Source: Pseudomonadales bacterium (GTDB taxonomy: Bacteria; Pseudomonadota; Gammaproteobacteria; Pseudomonadales; Azotimanducaceae). From it: a DNA stretch of 64,000 nucleotides. This document shows, one piece after another, positions 9,074 through 18,857 of this stretch (position 1 is its first letter; each line of letters opens with the position of its first letter). A program made the position numbers and the translations under genes. The stretch lies in NCBI GenBank assembly GCA_028285415.1, contig JANQPF010000005.1:638371-702370 (forward strand), in the 5' to 3' direction. The notes below the pieces were generated by a model, which was given only the letters and a program-made list of their open reading frames with translations, was not told where the DNA came from and made no database searches.

Positions 9074-10259
9074 ACGTCACGCCGGCGCTGGCCGGCAGGC
9101 GCTCCAGCAGCTGATCGCCCATCGCGCTCGCCGGCGTCCAGAAACCACCGCCAACTTCGAGCTCATCCTGGGCGAGGCATACGGCGGATTCTGCGAGCAT
9201 CTTGGCAGTTGATCCATAGCCGGGATCGCGGTCGCCGCGCACTTCACCGCGCAGGTTCTTGCTGGCATCGCTTGGGTGTTTCGCCAGCAGCTCAATCTCG
9301 AAGAATCCGGTTTCGATGGTCTCTTCGCTCGGCCCTTCGCCGGGTTTAGGCAGGAATCTCTGCAGAATTCGTCGGGCCGGCGGAAAGGCAGCCAGCCCGT
9401 TCACGGTCCCCGTGCCCATGGCCATGGCGTTGCTGCCGAGCATCCCGCCAATGCCATCGCCGACGATGCTGCCTTCGTCGTAGCGAAACTCCGTGCCGTA
9501 CGCCTGATTCAGGAGCTCATTGCTGCGTCGTACCACCCGCGTATTAATGGCCGCCATCACAAACGGACCCACCCAGGCTTTGAAATCCTCATCGTAGTAA
9601 GCGTTGTTGTGGTCCGGGCCGTCGAGGCCCCGGGATCTGAAATTGAGCGAATAGGGATCTGCAACGATGTCGAGAATGCTGCGATCTTTCTCGACGGCTT
9701 CCATCATCGCCATCATGCTGTCCGCGGTGCCGCCGCTGAAGCCGCCCTTGAATGCCCTGGTGCGGTATTTGATGTGATTGGCGGGCACGCCGTGCGCTTT
9801 CTGCATCTCCTGCTGCATGAAGTAAACGCCAATGTCCGACGGAATGCTGTCGAAGCCGCAGGTGAAGACGATGCGTGCACCACTTTGTTCAGCTGTGGCC
9901 TGATGCTGTTTGATCATATCCCGCATCCAGTGGACTTCGCCGGTCAGATCGCAATAGTGGGTGCCGTGCTCGGCGCACGCCGCGACGAGTTCCGAACCGT
10001 AGCGGGCATAAGGGCCAACCGTGGTGAGAATCACGCGGGCCTGCTGTGCCAGATTGCTCATGGCTTCTGGGTCTTTCGCGTCGGCGACGATCGTCTCGAT
10101 GTCGCGATCGTCGACGACGGCGTTCAGCTTCTCGGCGCTCCGTCCGCCGAGCGCCCAGGTCAGGTTGCTGTCGCGGTAGCGTTCGACCATGTACTCGGTG
10201 ACAATTTTTCCGGTGAATCCGGTGGCACCCCAGATGATGATGTCGTACTGACGTTGCAC
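9060..10259 (-). CDS. Saccharopine dehydrogenase-like / trans-acting enoyl reductase family protein
   Basis: 399 aa. N-terminal NAD(P)-binding fold IIWGATGFTGKIV at residues 7-19, followed by A-L-G-G-R-S-A-E-K-L and T-V-G-P-Y-A-R-Y-G, a set typical of saccharopine dehydrogenase-like proteins and of mycobacterial trans-acting enoyl reductases. A later C-G-F-D-S-I-P-S-D segment is also characteristic. Family members reduce enoyl lipids or similar substrates; the substrate here is unknown. Divergent from the acyl-CoA ligase gene with 85 bases between, consistent with shared lipid metabolism. Confidence 0.85.
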   Translation of the reverse strand: MQRQYDIIIWGATGFTGKIVTEYMVERYRDSNLTWALGGRSAEKLNAVVDDRDIETIVADAKDPEAMSNLAQQARVILTTVGPYARYGSELVAACAEHGTHYCDLTGEVHWMRDMIKQHQATAEQSGARIVFTCGFDSIPSDIGVYFMQQEMQKAHGVPANHIKYRTRAFKGGFSGGTADSMMAMMEAVEKDRSILDIVADPYSLNFRSRGLDGPDHNNAYYDEDFKAWVGPFVMAAINTRVVRRSNELLNQAYGTEFRYDEGSIVGDGIGGMLGSNAMAMGTGTVNGLAAFPPARRILQRFLPKPGEGPSEETIETGFFEIELLAKHPSDASKNLRGEVRGDRDPGYGSTAKMLAESAVCLAQDELEVGGGFWTPASAMGDQLLERLPASAGVTFKLL

Positions 10260-10344
10260 GGCTGTCCCCAGTTTTTGTTGGTCGATAGCCTACCGCATCT
10301 GTACTGGGTATGCTTTTCGCTTTTCCTGAGACGGAGGTACGGGG

Positions 10345-11898
10345 ATGGCCAGATACACCGCAAAGCAGGCTGAAACGCGGGCTGAAGAGGTTGCGCTGGT
10401 GGACGAGCGGGGAGAAACCACCTGGGGTGAGCTCGATCGCCGGGTGAACCAGCTGATACATGCCATGCGGGCCGCGGGACTCGAGGCCACGGACGCCATT
10501 GCAATCTTTGCCGGCAACTCCCGCGAGTACTACGAGATCATGGCGGCGGCCGGCCACGCCGGTATCGTCTATGTGCCCGTCAACTGGCATTTCACGGCGG
10601 AAGAGCTGCAGTACGTCGTCGACGATGCCGGCTGCAAGATGCTCTTTGTAGAGGATCAGTTCCTGCCCGTTGCCGAGCCGGTCGTGCAGATCAACGGGAA
10701 CGCCGTCCCGCGCATCAGTATCCGCAGCAGCGCACCAGGGTTTACGCCGTACGAAGATTTCCTGGCGGGCGGCGATACGTCTGAACCGGAAGATCAATCT
10801 CTCGGCGGTCCGATGTTCTATACCTCCGGCACCACGGGCCGTCCGAAAGGTGTGCGCTCGTCGACCTTCGGACAGGTGGTGCCGCTCGAAGTGCTCGAAA
10901 TGATGGGGGCGGGCCTTGGTGGCATGTTGAGCATCCCCCCGACCGGACGCACCTTCATCTGCGGGCCGGTTTATCACTCCGCTCAGTGGGCGTTCTCGTT
11001 TCTGCCGATGATGACCGGCAGCCAGATTGTCATGCGGCACAAGTTCGACGCGGCAGACGCCCTGAAAGTCATTGATGATTTCAAGATTACCAACACGCAT
11101 CTGGTGCCAACGCAGTTCAGTCGGATGCTGAAGACGGACGACGTGGCAAAACAGGGCTTCGACGGCAGCTCCCTCGAAGTTGTCTGGCACGGTGCGGCGC
11201 CCTGCCCACCGGAGGTCAAGCGGCAGATGATCGAGTGGTGGGGACCGGTCATCAACGAATACTACGGGTCGACGGAAGGTTCGATTGTCACGACAGCTAC
11301 CGCCGCGGACTGGCAAGATCGGCCGGGTACCGTCGGCAAGCCCTCGGCCATGGTTGAGATCTACATCATCGGTGAAGACCGCAAGCCCGTGCCGCAGGGT
11401 GAATCAGGCGAGATCTACGTGAAGAACCTGATGGGTACGGATTTCGAATATCACAACGAGCCTGAGAAGACGGCTGATGCACACCTGGAGCCCGGCGTTT
11501 TCACTTTCGGCGACATTGGCTATTTCGACGCAGACGGTTATCTGTATCTCAGCGATCGTAAGATCGACATGATCATCTCCGGGGGCGTGAATATTTATCC
11601 CGCGGAGATTGAGGGGGTACTGGCCACGCATCCGAGCGTCGTGGACGTTGCGGTGTTTGGCATACCCAACGAAGAGTTCGGCGAGGAGGTGAAAGCAGCG
11701 GTGCAGCTCGCCGCGGGCGTGGACGCGGGCCCTGCGGTAACAGACGACCTCATCGCCTTCTGCCGTGAGCATCTGGCCGGATACAAGGCGCCGAAGTCGA
11801 TCGACTTCGTCACCGACATGCCCCGTCATGAGACCGGCAAGCTCTACAAGCGCAAGCTGCGTGATCCTTACTGGGAGAACACGGGCCGCGCTATCTGA
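10345..11898 (+). CDS. Acyl-CoA synthetase (AMP-forming)
   Basis: 517 aa ANL-superfamily ligase that activates a carboxylic acid to acyl-AMP and then acyl-CoA. ATP-binding loop YTSGTTGRPKG at 159-169, adenine motif YYGSTEG near 309, hinge S-D-R-K-I-D-M-I-I-S-G-G near 410, and the C-terminal lysine in E-T-G-K-L-Y-K-R-K. ATG 10345 follows GACGGAGG. Length is normal for fatty or aromatic acid CoA ligases. Chain specificity cannot be read. Confidence 0.93.
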   Translation: MARYTAKQAETRAEEVALVDERGETTWGELDRRVNQLIHAMRAAGLEATDAIAIFAGNSREYYEIMAAAGHAGIVYVPVNWHFTAEELQYVVDDAGCKMLFVEDQFLPVAEPVVQINGNAVPRISIRSSAPGFTPYEDFLAGGDTSEPEDQSLGGPMFYTSGTTGRPKGVRSSTFGQVVPLEVLEMMGAGLGGMLSIPPTGRTFICGPVYHSAQWAFSFLPMMTGSQIVMRHKFDAADALKVIDDFKITNTHLVPTQFSRMLKTDDVAKQGFDGSSLEVVWHGAAPCPPEVKRQMIEWWGPVINEYYGSTEGSIVTTATAADWQDRPGTVGKPSAMVEIYIIGEDRKPVPQGESGEIYVKNLMGTDFEYHNEPEKTADAHLEPGVFTFGDIGYFDADGYLYLSDRKIDMIISGGVNIYPAEIEGVLATHPSVVDVAVFGIPNEEFGEEVKAAVQLAAGVDAGPAVTDDLIAFCREHLAGYKAPKSIDFVTDMPRHETGKLYKRKLRDPYWENTGRAI

Positions 11899-11907
11899 GG
11901 CCGGGTC

Positions 11908-13833
11908 TCAGTTGCCGATGTGTTCTGCCAGGAACGCTTCTACCGCGGCGTACCATCGCAGACGATTCTCCTGCAGCAGGAAGCCGTGGATTTCGTCTTC
12001 GAATTCCAGATAGCGCACGTCCTTTCCCTCTGCCTGCAGCGCTTCGGCCATACGCCGGGAGTGGCGCACGTTGACGCGGTCATCGAGGTCGCCGTGGCCG
12101 AGCAGCACGGGCGTCTGCATGGACTCTGCCTGCAGCGCCGGTGACAGGCTGGCCAGCTTCTTGCGATCGAGTGTCTTGAACACCCGGGTAAAGGAGCGTA
12201 AGCCCTCAGCGGCTTCGTTCTCCAGCCATCGCAAATTGCTCACGCCTGCATAGCTCGCGACGGCCTGGTAGAGCTCCGGGGTCTTGATGCCGCTCATCAG
12301 TGCGGCATATCCCCCATAGCTGGTCCCAAACACCGCAATTCGCTCGGGATCGGCGATGCCTTCCTTGATCAGCCAGCGCACGCCGTCGGAAATGTCCTCC
12401 TGCATGCGTCCGCCCCAGTCTTTGAAGGCAGAATCGCGGAATTTGCTGCCAAATCCGGAAGAGCCGCGAAAGTTCATACGGAACACGGCGTAGCCACGGG
12501 AAGCCAGGAACTGGACCTCGGGATTCCAGCTGAGCGCGTCGCGCGACACCGGACCGCCGTGCGGCATCACAACGAGGGGCAGGTCCACTTCTTCCTCACC
12601 CTTCGGCACGGTGAGAAAACCCATGATGTCCCATCCATCCGATGCGGGATAGGTAAACGCGCGGGTGGTCGACAGCGCATCGGGCGCCAGTTTCGGGTAC
12701 TGACGACCGAGCGGTGACAGCGTGGGTTTGTCTCCGGAACGGTCGTAGAGATAGTAGTGCGGCGGCACGGCGTCGCCCGAATTCCGCAGGATGGCTTTGC
12801 GGCCCATACGGTCTGCACTTACCAGCCCGGTGTCCGTTCCCGGCAAGGCGTTCAACACGGGCCGGTAGAGCGATTCAATCTCCGCGTCGGTGTACACGTA
12901 TCTGAGCTGCGTGTCCTCGTAGGTGTAGCCGGCCAGCACCCCGTCGGTCGGGTGATCGATGACGCCGCGGATGTCGTAGCCGGGCGCTGCCAGAACGTCG
13001 CCGACGAAGGTCTCGTCCGAGAGCCTGAGCTGTCGCAGCACAATGAAGTTGTCCATGGTGTCCCACACCCAGACGACGTCCGGATCGCGGCTGAACGCGG
13101 CGAAGTTCAGGTGGCCGTTTTCATCGTCGCTGCGCTGGATGGCAACTTTGACGTAAGGGTCGTCGGCCGTCTTGCGTATCAGAAATCCGTCAAACAAACC
13201 CTGCCCGACGCGTACCGCGCCGTTTGTGTCCGCCCGATGGTTCATGACGCCTTCGTCACTCGATTCGATCTGTTTGATGCTGCCCGTGCGTACGTCCATG
13301 CGGTGCACGGCCGCGTAGCGTTTGTCGAGCTGCCGGATTGCCACCAACACATGGTGCTCGTCATTCGGCAGGAGATGCACGATACGATCCTGATACTGCA
13401 CGGCTGAAAATCCAGCCCGCGGCCATTTGCGGCCGAGTATGACGTCCTTCTTACCATCGACGTCGATGCCCATGAGTCGCGTTGCGCGGTAGCGGGTCTT
13501 CGTCAGGGTATCCGGCGAGCGGTAGAGTGTCTGCGCTGACACGAGCAGCCGTTTTTCATTTGCCCAGCTGATGCGATACCAGCGAAACTGCGAATCCGAA
13601 TTGCGGCCGATGAGTGCCGGTTCCGGATCACCGAAACCCCGGACGCCGATGATCTGGTGGGCACCGACCTGTGCAATGTAGGCGACCCTACCACCGTCAG
13701 GCGAGAGCCTGGGGCTCGAGAAATTGGGCTGATTGAAAAACGCCGAGAGCGGGATGAGGTCGGCGCGAACGCTGACGGTTGAACTCACCAGCACTATACA
13801 CGCGGTGACGTGCAGCCACTTGTTTCTCTGCAT
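11908..13833 (-). CDS. S9 family prolyl oligopeptidase-like serine peptidase, exported
   Basis: 641 aa from ATG 13833, preceded by GGGAGGGG. Signal peptide at residues 1-25, beta-propeller in the middle, then the alpha/beta catalytic domain with GTSYGGY (Ser about 505), Asp about 585 in L-D-D-R-V, and His about 616 in E-I-H-G-F. The oxyanion HGGP lies upstream at P-H-G-G-P. A periplasmic dipeptidyl or acylaminoacyl peptidase role is likely. Convergent with the CoA ligase gene. Confidence 0.92.
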   Translation of the reverse strand: MQRNKWLHVTACIVLVSSTVSVRADLIPLSAFFNQPNFSSPRLSPDGGRVAYIAQVGAHQIIGVRGFGDPEPALIGRNSDSQFRWYRISWANEKRLLVSAQTLYRSPDTLTKTRYRATRLMGIDVDGKKDVILGRKWPRAGFSAVQYQDRIVHLLPNDEHHVLVAIRQLDKRYAAVHRMDVRTGSIKQIESSDEGVMNHRADTNGAVRVGQGLFDGFLIRKTADDPYVKVAIQRSDDENGHLNFAAFSRDPDVVWVWDTMDNFIVLRQLRLSDETFVGDVLAAPGYDIRGVIDHPTDGVLAGYTYEDTQLRYVYTDAEIESLYRPVLNALPGTDTGLVSADRMGRKAILRNSGDAVPPHYYLYDRSGDKPTLSPLGRQYPKLAPDALSTTRAFTYPASDGWDIMGFLTVPKGEEEVDLPLVVMPHGGPVSRDALSWNPEVQFLASRGYAVFRMNFRGSSGFGSKFRDSAFKDWGGRMQEDISDGVRWLIKEGIADPERIAVFGTSYGGYAALMSGIKTPELYQAVASYAGVSNLRWLENEAAEGLRSFTRVFKTLDRKKLASLSPALQAESMQTPVLLGHGDLDDRVNVRHSRRMAEALQAEGKDVRYLEFEDEIHGFLLQENRLRWYAAVEAFLAEHIGN

Positions 13834-13869
13834 GCGAACCCCTCCCTGAGACCGAGTGTTCAACAGCAC

Positions 13870-13896
13870 CTGCCCGCGGGTCAATACCGCGGGCAG
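13870..13896 (-). terminator. Perfect 10-bp hairpin after the redoxin fusion gene
   Basis: CTGCCCGCGG and its exact complement flank a 7-base loop, placed 7 bases after the stop of the minus-strand fusion gene and upstream of the S9 peptidase start. No T run follows, so intrinsic termination is only possible, not proven; mRNA 3' end protection is an alternative. Confidence 0.5.
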
Positions 13897-13902
13897 TGCC
13901 GG

Positions 13903-15888
13903 TCAGCGCGCTCCGGCGTTCTCCGTTTGCTCTGATTCCTCTCGTTCCGCACGGCGCATGGTCAACACGTGCATTTCCTCGATATCGAGGCCACCGTCAC
14001 CGTTCTTGTCGACCGCTTTGAATCCCTGCACGAGCTGCTTCTTCATGCGCTTCGGCAGCTCACGCCAGCTGAGCTTGCCGTCGATGTTCTGGTCGAGGAA
14101 ACCGACAAACTGGGTAGTCCGTGCCAGCATCTTGTCGTGAATCGGCGCCTCCGTGGTTTCGTTGACGTAGGTGTAGGAGAAAGCGCCATACAACATCTCG
14201 TCCCAGGACTGCAGCCCCCAGGGCACCTCGCGATCCGGGTCCGGGTTGCCGGGATTGGCTGCAGAGTTGTCGTACCAGGTGGTGTGGACCAGTTTGGTAC
14301 CCGCTTCGAGACGCTTTGGCTCGACGAACTCGTAGGTGCGCTGCCAGTTAAAGTCGTAGTTTGGCACGCTCAGGATCACCTCCTTGCTGCCATCGGGCTT
14401 CCACAGCTCGAATTTGGAAGCGACGCCGCGATAGTGCGCGTGCGGTACCAGATCGTGGAGCACCGCTTCCTTGTCGAAATGATAGTAGGCGACCTCGGCA
14501 TGGCGCGCCTCGCGCGGCGGGATCTTGATGGTCGGATTGACCACTACGTCCTGGCGGTAGAAGTTTTCCGGGGTCTCCGTGTGGAAGTACAGGCCAATCC
14601 TGGAGCGGTCTACCGTCTCGCGGCCGACGGGGGTGTAGTGCATCTGAAACAGGAATTCTCCACCCGGTGGAATGTACACGCCGGTGCCCTTCGGAAAGGT
14701 GTGCGATTCGTTGCCGGGTGCATAGCCGATGAGGTAGTTGTCGAAGACGCCGCTATCGCGCCGCAGCTGCGTGGTATCCGCGTCGACTGTTCCGGCGAGA
14801 ATGTGATGCACCACTTCGCGGTCGCCCGGAACGACGGTTGCCGCCTTGATCCAGACGCCGGTATCCAGCGGGTTGGAAACGGTCGGGAACTGATAGTCGA
14901 CCACACCGCTGACCGGCACCGTGTAGGCGGGTATGTCTAGAACGAGATCAGGCTCTCCGAGCGGCCATTCGACGATGGTCACCTGGGACTCGGCCAGAGG
15001 GTCGGGCCCGGAGCCGCGCGGCGCGCCGGCTTCGATCCAGTGCACCAGCGTCTGCAGCTCTTCGGTGCTGAGGGAAATGTCGTTTTTCCACACGCCGATA
15101 TGGGGGTCGGCATGCCAGGGCGGCATGCGTTTGGTGCGCACCACCTCGCGGATCATGGGGGCAAAACCCTGCACCATCGTATAGCTCGACATCGCCCAGG
15201 GCCCGAGGCCTCCTTCCGTGTGGCAAACCACGCACTTCTCTTTCAGCATGGGCGCAATGGTTTCGCTGTACGAAATACCTGCGTGCTGCTGATTCTTTTG
15301 TGGAAAGTTGATCAAGCAGCCCACGGCCTCGCGGCGGGCGGTTGCCACCGTTTGTCCCTGCATGATGGCGTCGATCGCGTCCGCGGCGTAGTGCGCTTTG
15401 GCTTCGTCGAGCTGACGTTCGTAAACGAGGCGGTCGTTCACCGGACCCCGATAGGCGATCTCCCAGGTTTTCGGATTGAGCACCAGCACTTCGCCGGTGC
15501 GCACGAGATCGAGGGATTCGCCGATGATCTGACTCTCGTCATTCAGAATGGGCATGTCGACGCCGTATTTTTCGGCTTCCGCGCGGATACTCTCGCGGGT
15601 GTCCTGCAAGTTGGCATTCAACATCAGAAAGCGCACGTTCTGCTCGGCGTAAGCATCACGCAGTGCTTTGAAGTCAGGCAGGGCGTTACGCACGATCGGG
15701 CAGCCGTTGCCCTGGATCATCAACACAACCGCGGCTGCGTCCTTGTGATAGTAGAGTTCGTGCGCGTCGCCGTGCTGGTCGAGGAGCACGAAGTTGTCGA
15801 CACGGCTGGCGTGTGCGAAGCCGGCCAGGGTGGTGAGCACCACGGCGAGAACCGGCGTGAGAACCTTGGAAAGTAGAATGCGCGGCAT
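13903..15888 (-). CDS. Exported redoxin / cytochrome c / copper monooxygenase-like / EF-hand fusion
   Basis: 661 aa from ATG 15888 (GGAG upstream). Order of parts: signal peptide 1-27; thioredoxin-fold redoxin about 28-160 with a single cysteine in N-G-C-P-I-V-R (Cys63); a haem c site CVVCH at 219-223 with RMPPWH (Met255) as possible distal ligand; a type II copper ascorbate-dependent monooxygenase-like segment about 310-590 with His361/His362, Met416-His417 and His483/His485; two EF-hand loops, DQNIDGKLSW at 599 and DKNGDGGLDIEE at 627. This suggests a periplasmic, calcium-binding redox enzyme. Substrate unknown. Separated from the S9 peptidase by a hairpin. Confidence 0.85.
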   Translation of the reverse strand: MPRILLSKVLTPVLAVVLTTLAGFAHASRVDNFVLLDQHGDAHELYYHKDAAAVVLMIQGNGCPIVRNALPDFKALRDAYAEQNVRFLMLNANLQDTRESIRAEAEKYGVDMPILNDESQIIGESLDLVRTGEVLVLNPKTWEIAYRGPVNDRLVYERQLDEAKAHYAADAIDAIMQGQTVATARREAVGCLINFPQKNQQHAGISYSETIAPMLKEKCVVCHTEGGLGPWAMSSYTMVQGFAPMIREVVRTKRMPPWHADPHIGVWKNDISLSTEELQTLVHWIEAGAPRGSGPDPLAESQVTIVEWPLGEPDLVLDIPAYTVPVSGVVDYQFPTVSNPLDTGVWIKAATVVPGDREVVHHILAGTVDADTTQLRRDSGVFDNYLIGYAPGNESHTFPKGTGVYIPPGGEFLFQMHYTPVGRETVDRSRIGLYFHTETPENFYRQDVVVNPTIKIPPREARHAEVAYYHFDKEAVLHDLVPHAHYRGVASKFELWKPDGSKEVILSVPNYDFNWQRTYEFVEPKRLEAGTKLVHTTWYDNSAANPGNPDPDREVPWGLQSWDEMLYGAFSYTYVNETTEAPIHDKMLARTTQFVGFLDQNIDGKLSWRELPKRMKKQLVQGFKAVDKNGDGGLDIEEMHVLTMRRAEREESEQTENAGAR

Positions 15889-15947
15889 GCCGTGCTCCGT
15901 CGGTAAACCAGAAGGTCTACCGATCATACGGTACCGGCTGGAGGCTG

Positions 15948-16814
15948 TCAGTGGGCTTTGAGGAACTCGAAGATGGCTTCGTATGCCTGCTGGTATTGCG
16001 CCTCCGTAAAGCCGGAGTGGTTGCCGTCTTTCAGTGTAACCAGCTCGTTGGGCGTGGTCAGCGCTGAATGAAACGACTCCGCCTGATCGAACGGCACCAC
16101 GGAATCCGCTGTGCCGTGGATGGTAATGATGGCCGGTGCGTCGTCGTTGATGAGGAGAACCGGGGAATACGCCGTAGACACCTCCGCCACCTTCTCCCGC
16201 GAGCCCGCCCAGGAACGCGCGTAGTTACGGTCAGCCATTGCACCGTTCAGGTATTCGTCGACGAGCTCAATATCGGTGATGCCGAACCAGTTGACCACGG
16301 TCCGCGGCGGTGTGCTGGTGCGGCAGGGATGGTCGCCTGTGGTGTTCAAGAGTCCGACGGCGAGAGAGAGGTGACCACCGGCGCTGGCGCCTGAGACGAC
16401 AATCTGATCCGTTGGCTGGCCGCGTTCAGCGAGCTGCTCCGCGATGGTTTTGTAAGCGCACATGACGTCATCCACCGCCTGGGGGGCGGTGCCGGGTCCC
16501 TGCCTGTAGTTGAGGTTGTAGACCGTCCAGCCTCGCTCCAGGTAGGGAATCAGCTGCGGAGTTTCTCCCACCTTGTCACCGGCTATCCAGCCGCCGCCGT
16601 GAATCCAGACCAGCGTTGGACGCGCGCTGGTGTCGGGTTTGAAGTAGGTGGGTTCGCCCACACGCTGACCGTGGATATACACATCCATCTTCTGCTGCGG
16701 ATCGTCTCCGTAGGCGACGTCGGTCTGCTTGACGACGCGATGCGACCAGAAGCCATCGGCCAGGGCCGCGTTGGACAGTACTAGCAGGGCGAAGGCGGTA
16801 ACGAGTTTCTTCAT
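15948..16814 (-). CDS. Exported alpha/beta hydrolase (esterase/lipase-like)
   Basis: 288 aa from ATG 16814. Signal peptide ending near A-L-A-D, oxyanion HGGGW, nucleophile elbow SGASAGG, acid in G-T-A-D-S-V-V-P and histidine in D-G-N-H-S-G-F. The pattern matches hormone-sensitive-lipase/BD-FAE-like esterases. Last gene of the operon starting with the Rieske oxygenase; its start is 13 bases after the cysZ-like stop. Confidence 0.87.
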   Translation of the reverse strand: MKKLVTAFALLVLSNAALADGFWSHRVVKQTDVAYGDDPQQKMDVYIHGQRVGEPTYFKPDTSARPTLVWIHGGGWIAGDKVGETPQLIPYLERGWTVYNLNYRQGPGTAPQAVDDVMCAYKTIAEQLAERGQPTDQIVVSGASAGGHLSLAVGLLNTTGDHPCRTSTPPRTVVNWFGITDIELVDEYLNGAMADRNYARSWAGSREKVAEVSTAYSPVLLINDDAPAIITIHGTADSVVPFDQAESFHSALTTPNELVTLKDGNHSGFTEAQYQQAYEAIFEFLKAH

Positions 16815-16827
16815 GGCGTTGGTGTTC

Positions 16828-17541
16828 TCAAGTAGAGGATCGGGCGTAGAGATCGCGCATGAGCAGCGTGCCACCGACAACTGCCACAGGGGCGATCAGA
16901 AAATTCAACAAGGGGATGGACATCCCCACCGTGGTGCAGAGGCCAAAACCGAGCGCGCTTGCGCGATGTTGTTTCAGTTTGCTCAGCGTGCTCTTGAAAT
17001 CAGCGCCGCGGTTTTCGGTGCTGTAGTCGCAGAACTGCACGGCCATCATCCATGCGCCGAAGCCTAGCCACAGTAGCGGCGAGATGACGTTGATCACGGG
17101 GATGACGCTGACGATGAGCAGAAGCAGCAGACGCGGCAGATGGTAGGCGAGCTTTCTCAGCTCGCGCTTGAGCGCCGGGGCAACTTCCTGCCACCAGGCG
17201 CGCTGCGGTGGATTGCTCGGCGGGTCTACCCGTATGGAAAGCTCACCCAGGAACGGTGAACCCACAATTGCGGCGAGGAGGCCAAACATCCACGCGCCTA
17301 TCAATATGCCGGCGAGATAGAGCAGGGGAACGAGCAGCCATTCGAGCCACGTGAGCCATCCCGGTAGATTCGAGACGAGATAGTTCGACAAGTCGCTCAC
17401 ATAGCTGAAGCCGAGCCACAGGCCGGCGACGATGACCACAAAACTGACTGCGGCGGGCATCATGACAAAAGGCCGGACTTCGGGCTTGAAGGTCATGGAC
17501 AGGCCCGTGAAGAAGTTCTGGATGCCCAGGCCGAGCGCCAT
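16828..17541 (-). CDS. cysZ: CysZ / EI24-family membrane protein
   Basis: 237 aa with about four long hydrophobic stretches; opening G-I-Q-N-F-F-T-G-L and the P-L-L-N-F-L-I-A-P-V-A-V-V-G-G-T near the C-terminus are typical of CysZ, the sulfate uptake protein feeding cysteine synthesis. Its ATG overlaps the aminotransferase stop as TGATG, indicating translational coupling. The operon does not otherwise contain sulfur genes, so the symbol is by family only. Confidence 0.75.
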   Translation of the reverse strand: MALGLGIQNFFTGLSMTFKPEVRPFVMMPAAVSFVVIVAGLWLGFSYVSDLSNYLVSNLPGWLTWLEWLLVPLLYLAGILIGAWMFGLLAAIVGSPFLGELSIRVDPPSNPPQRAWWQEVAPALKRELRKLAYHLPRLLLLLIVSVIPVINVISPLLWLGFGAWMMAVQFCDYSTENRGADFKSTLSKLKQHRASALGFGLCTTVGMSIPLLNFLIAPVAVVGGTLLMRDLYARSST

Positions 17542-18854
17542 CAGCCGTTATCCAACGTTTCGTCAACACACTCGAGCAGGGTGTCGACCATCTGATCGAT
17601 TTCGGACTCGGAGATGACGAACGGCGGGCCCATGCAGACGACGTCGCGCACGTCACCGGTCCCACCGCCGTAGAAGAACACCCCCTTGTCGAGTCCCTTC
17701 GCGACGATGTGGTTGGTCACCGCGTTGTCCGCTGGGCAGCGCTCCAGCGTCTCGCGATTCTGCACAATCTCGATGGCCGCCAGGAGACCGCGGCCGCGCA
17801 CTTCAGCCACGTGCGGATGATTGGAGAACGCGTTCTGCAGCCGTTCCTGCAGGTAGACGCCGCGCTCGGCAGCCTGTTGCACCAGGTTCTCCTCGCGCAT
17901 GATGGCAAGCACTTCTGCCGAGGCCGCACACGCGGCCGGATGTGCGCCAAACGTGTTGAACATCACCTGGAAACCAGCGTTCTGTATAGCCGCGCCAATC
18001 TCCTCGGTGGCAAACACGCCTCCCAGCGGTGCGTAACCGCCGGCGAGCCCTTTTCCTGAAATGACGATGTCCGGCATGATCGGCCAGTGCTGATAGCCGA
18101 AATTCTTACCGGTACGGCCAAAACCGGTCATCACCTCGTCGAGAATGAGGACAACGCCGTACTCGTCGCAGATTTCGCGAACGCTCGGCCAGTAGTCGTC
18201 CGGTGGCACAATCGCGCCACCGGAAGAGCCGGTGATCGGCTCGGCCAGAAATGCCGCTACCGTGTCCGGCCCTTCGGATTCGATGACGTCGCGCAGGAGG
18301 TCTGCATAGTACGCGCCGGTGTCGTGGTGGAAGCTGCCGAGCGGACAGCGCAGCGGGTAAGGCGTATCCACGACCGGAAAGCGCGGCATTGCAGATTCCA
18401 GGCCTTTCTTCCGCGCCGGATGCCCGGATATCGACGCGGTGGCGAGGGTGGTGCCGTGGTAGCTGATGGAGCGGCCGATGATTTTGGTTTTGCTGGTTGC
18501 GCCGATCGCCTGCTGATAGTGCAGCGCAATTTTCATGGCCGCTTCGTTGGATTCCGTCCCCCCGGAGGTGCAGTGGATGCGGCTGAGTTCCGGTGGCAGC
18601 CAGTGTCCGCGGAGCTCTTTCAACATGGCCTCGCGGGCGGGCGTCAGCCACGGCGGCACGACATAGCTCGTGTCGAGCGTTGCCCTGGCGACGGCGTCTG
18701 CCACGCGCTGCCGGCCATGCCCGATGTTCGACACGATGGCACCCCCGGCGGCGTCGAGAATCTGCTGGCCGGAGCGGGTGTACAGATGCACACCCTCGGC
18801 GCGTTCGATATAGATGTTCCGTCCCGTCAGGAAGGGCCAGGCGACGTCGCTCAT
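17541..18854 (-). CDS. Class III pyridoxal-phosphate aminotransferase
   Basis: 437 aa. PLP lysine Lys268 in SGKGLAGGYAPLG, Asp239 in L-I-L-D-E-V-M-T-G-F-G-R, phosphate-binding S-G-G-T-E-S-N-E-A near 97. Such enzymes transfer amino groups from omega-amino acids or diamines to pyruvate or 2-oxoglutarate. It begins 3 bases after the Rieske oxygenase stop and is coupled to cysZ, so it probably acts on a product or precursor of the oxygenase substrate. Substrate unresolved. Confidence 0.92.
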   Translation of the reverse strand: MSDVAWPFLTGRNIYIERAEGVHLYTRSGQQILDAAGGAIVSNIGHGRQRVADAVARATLDTSYVVPPWLTPAREAMLKELRGHWLPPELSRIHCTSGGTESNEAAMKIALHYQQAIGATSKTKIIGRSISYHGTTLATASISGHPARKKGLESAMPRFPVVDTPYPLRCPLGSFHHDTGAYYADLLRDVIESEGPDTVAAFLAEPITGSSGGAIVPPDDYWPSVREICDEYGVVLILDEVMTGFGRTGKNFGYQHWPIMPDIVISGKGLAGGYAPLGGVFATEEIGAAIQNAGFQVMFNTFGAHPAACAASAEVLAIMREENLVQQAAERGVYLQERLQNAFSNHPHVAEVRGRGLLAAIEIVQNRETLERCPADNAVTNHIVAKGLDKGVFFYGGGTGDVRDVVCMGPPFVISESEIDQMVDTLLECVDETLDNG

Positions 18855-18857
18855 GAA

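Noticed and set aside
9889..11316. 475-codon minus frame spanning two real genes
   Set aside because: Covers parts of the acyl-CoA ligase and the enoyl reductase-like gene in other frames and has no known motif.
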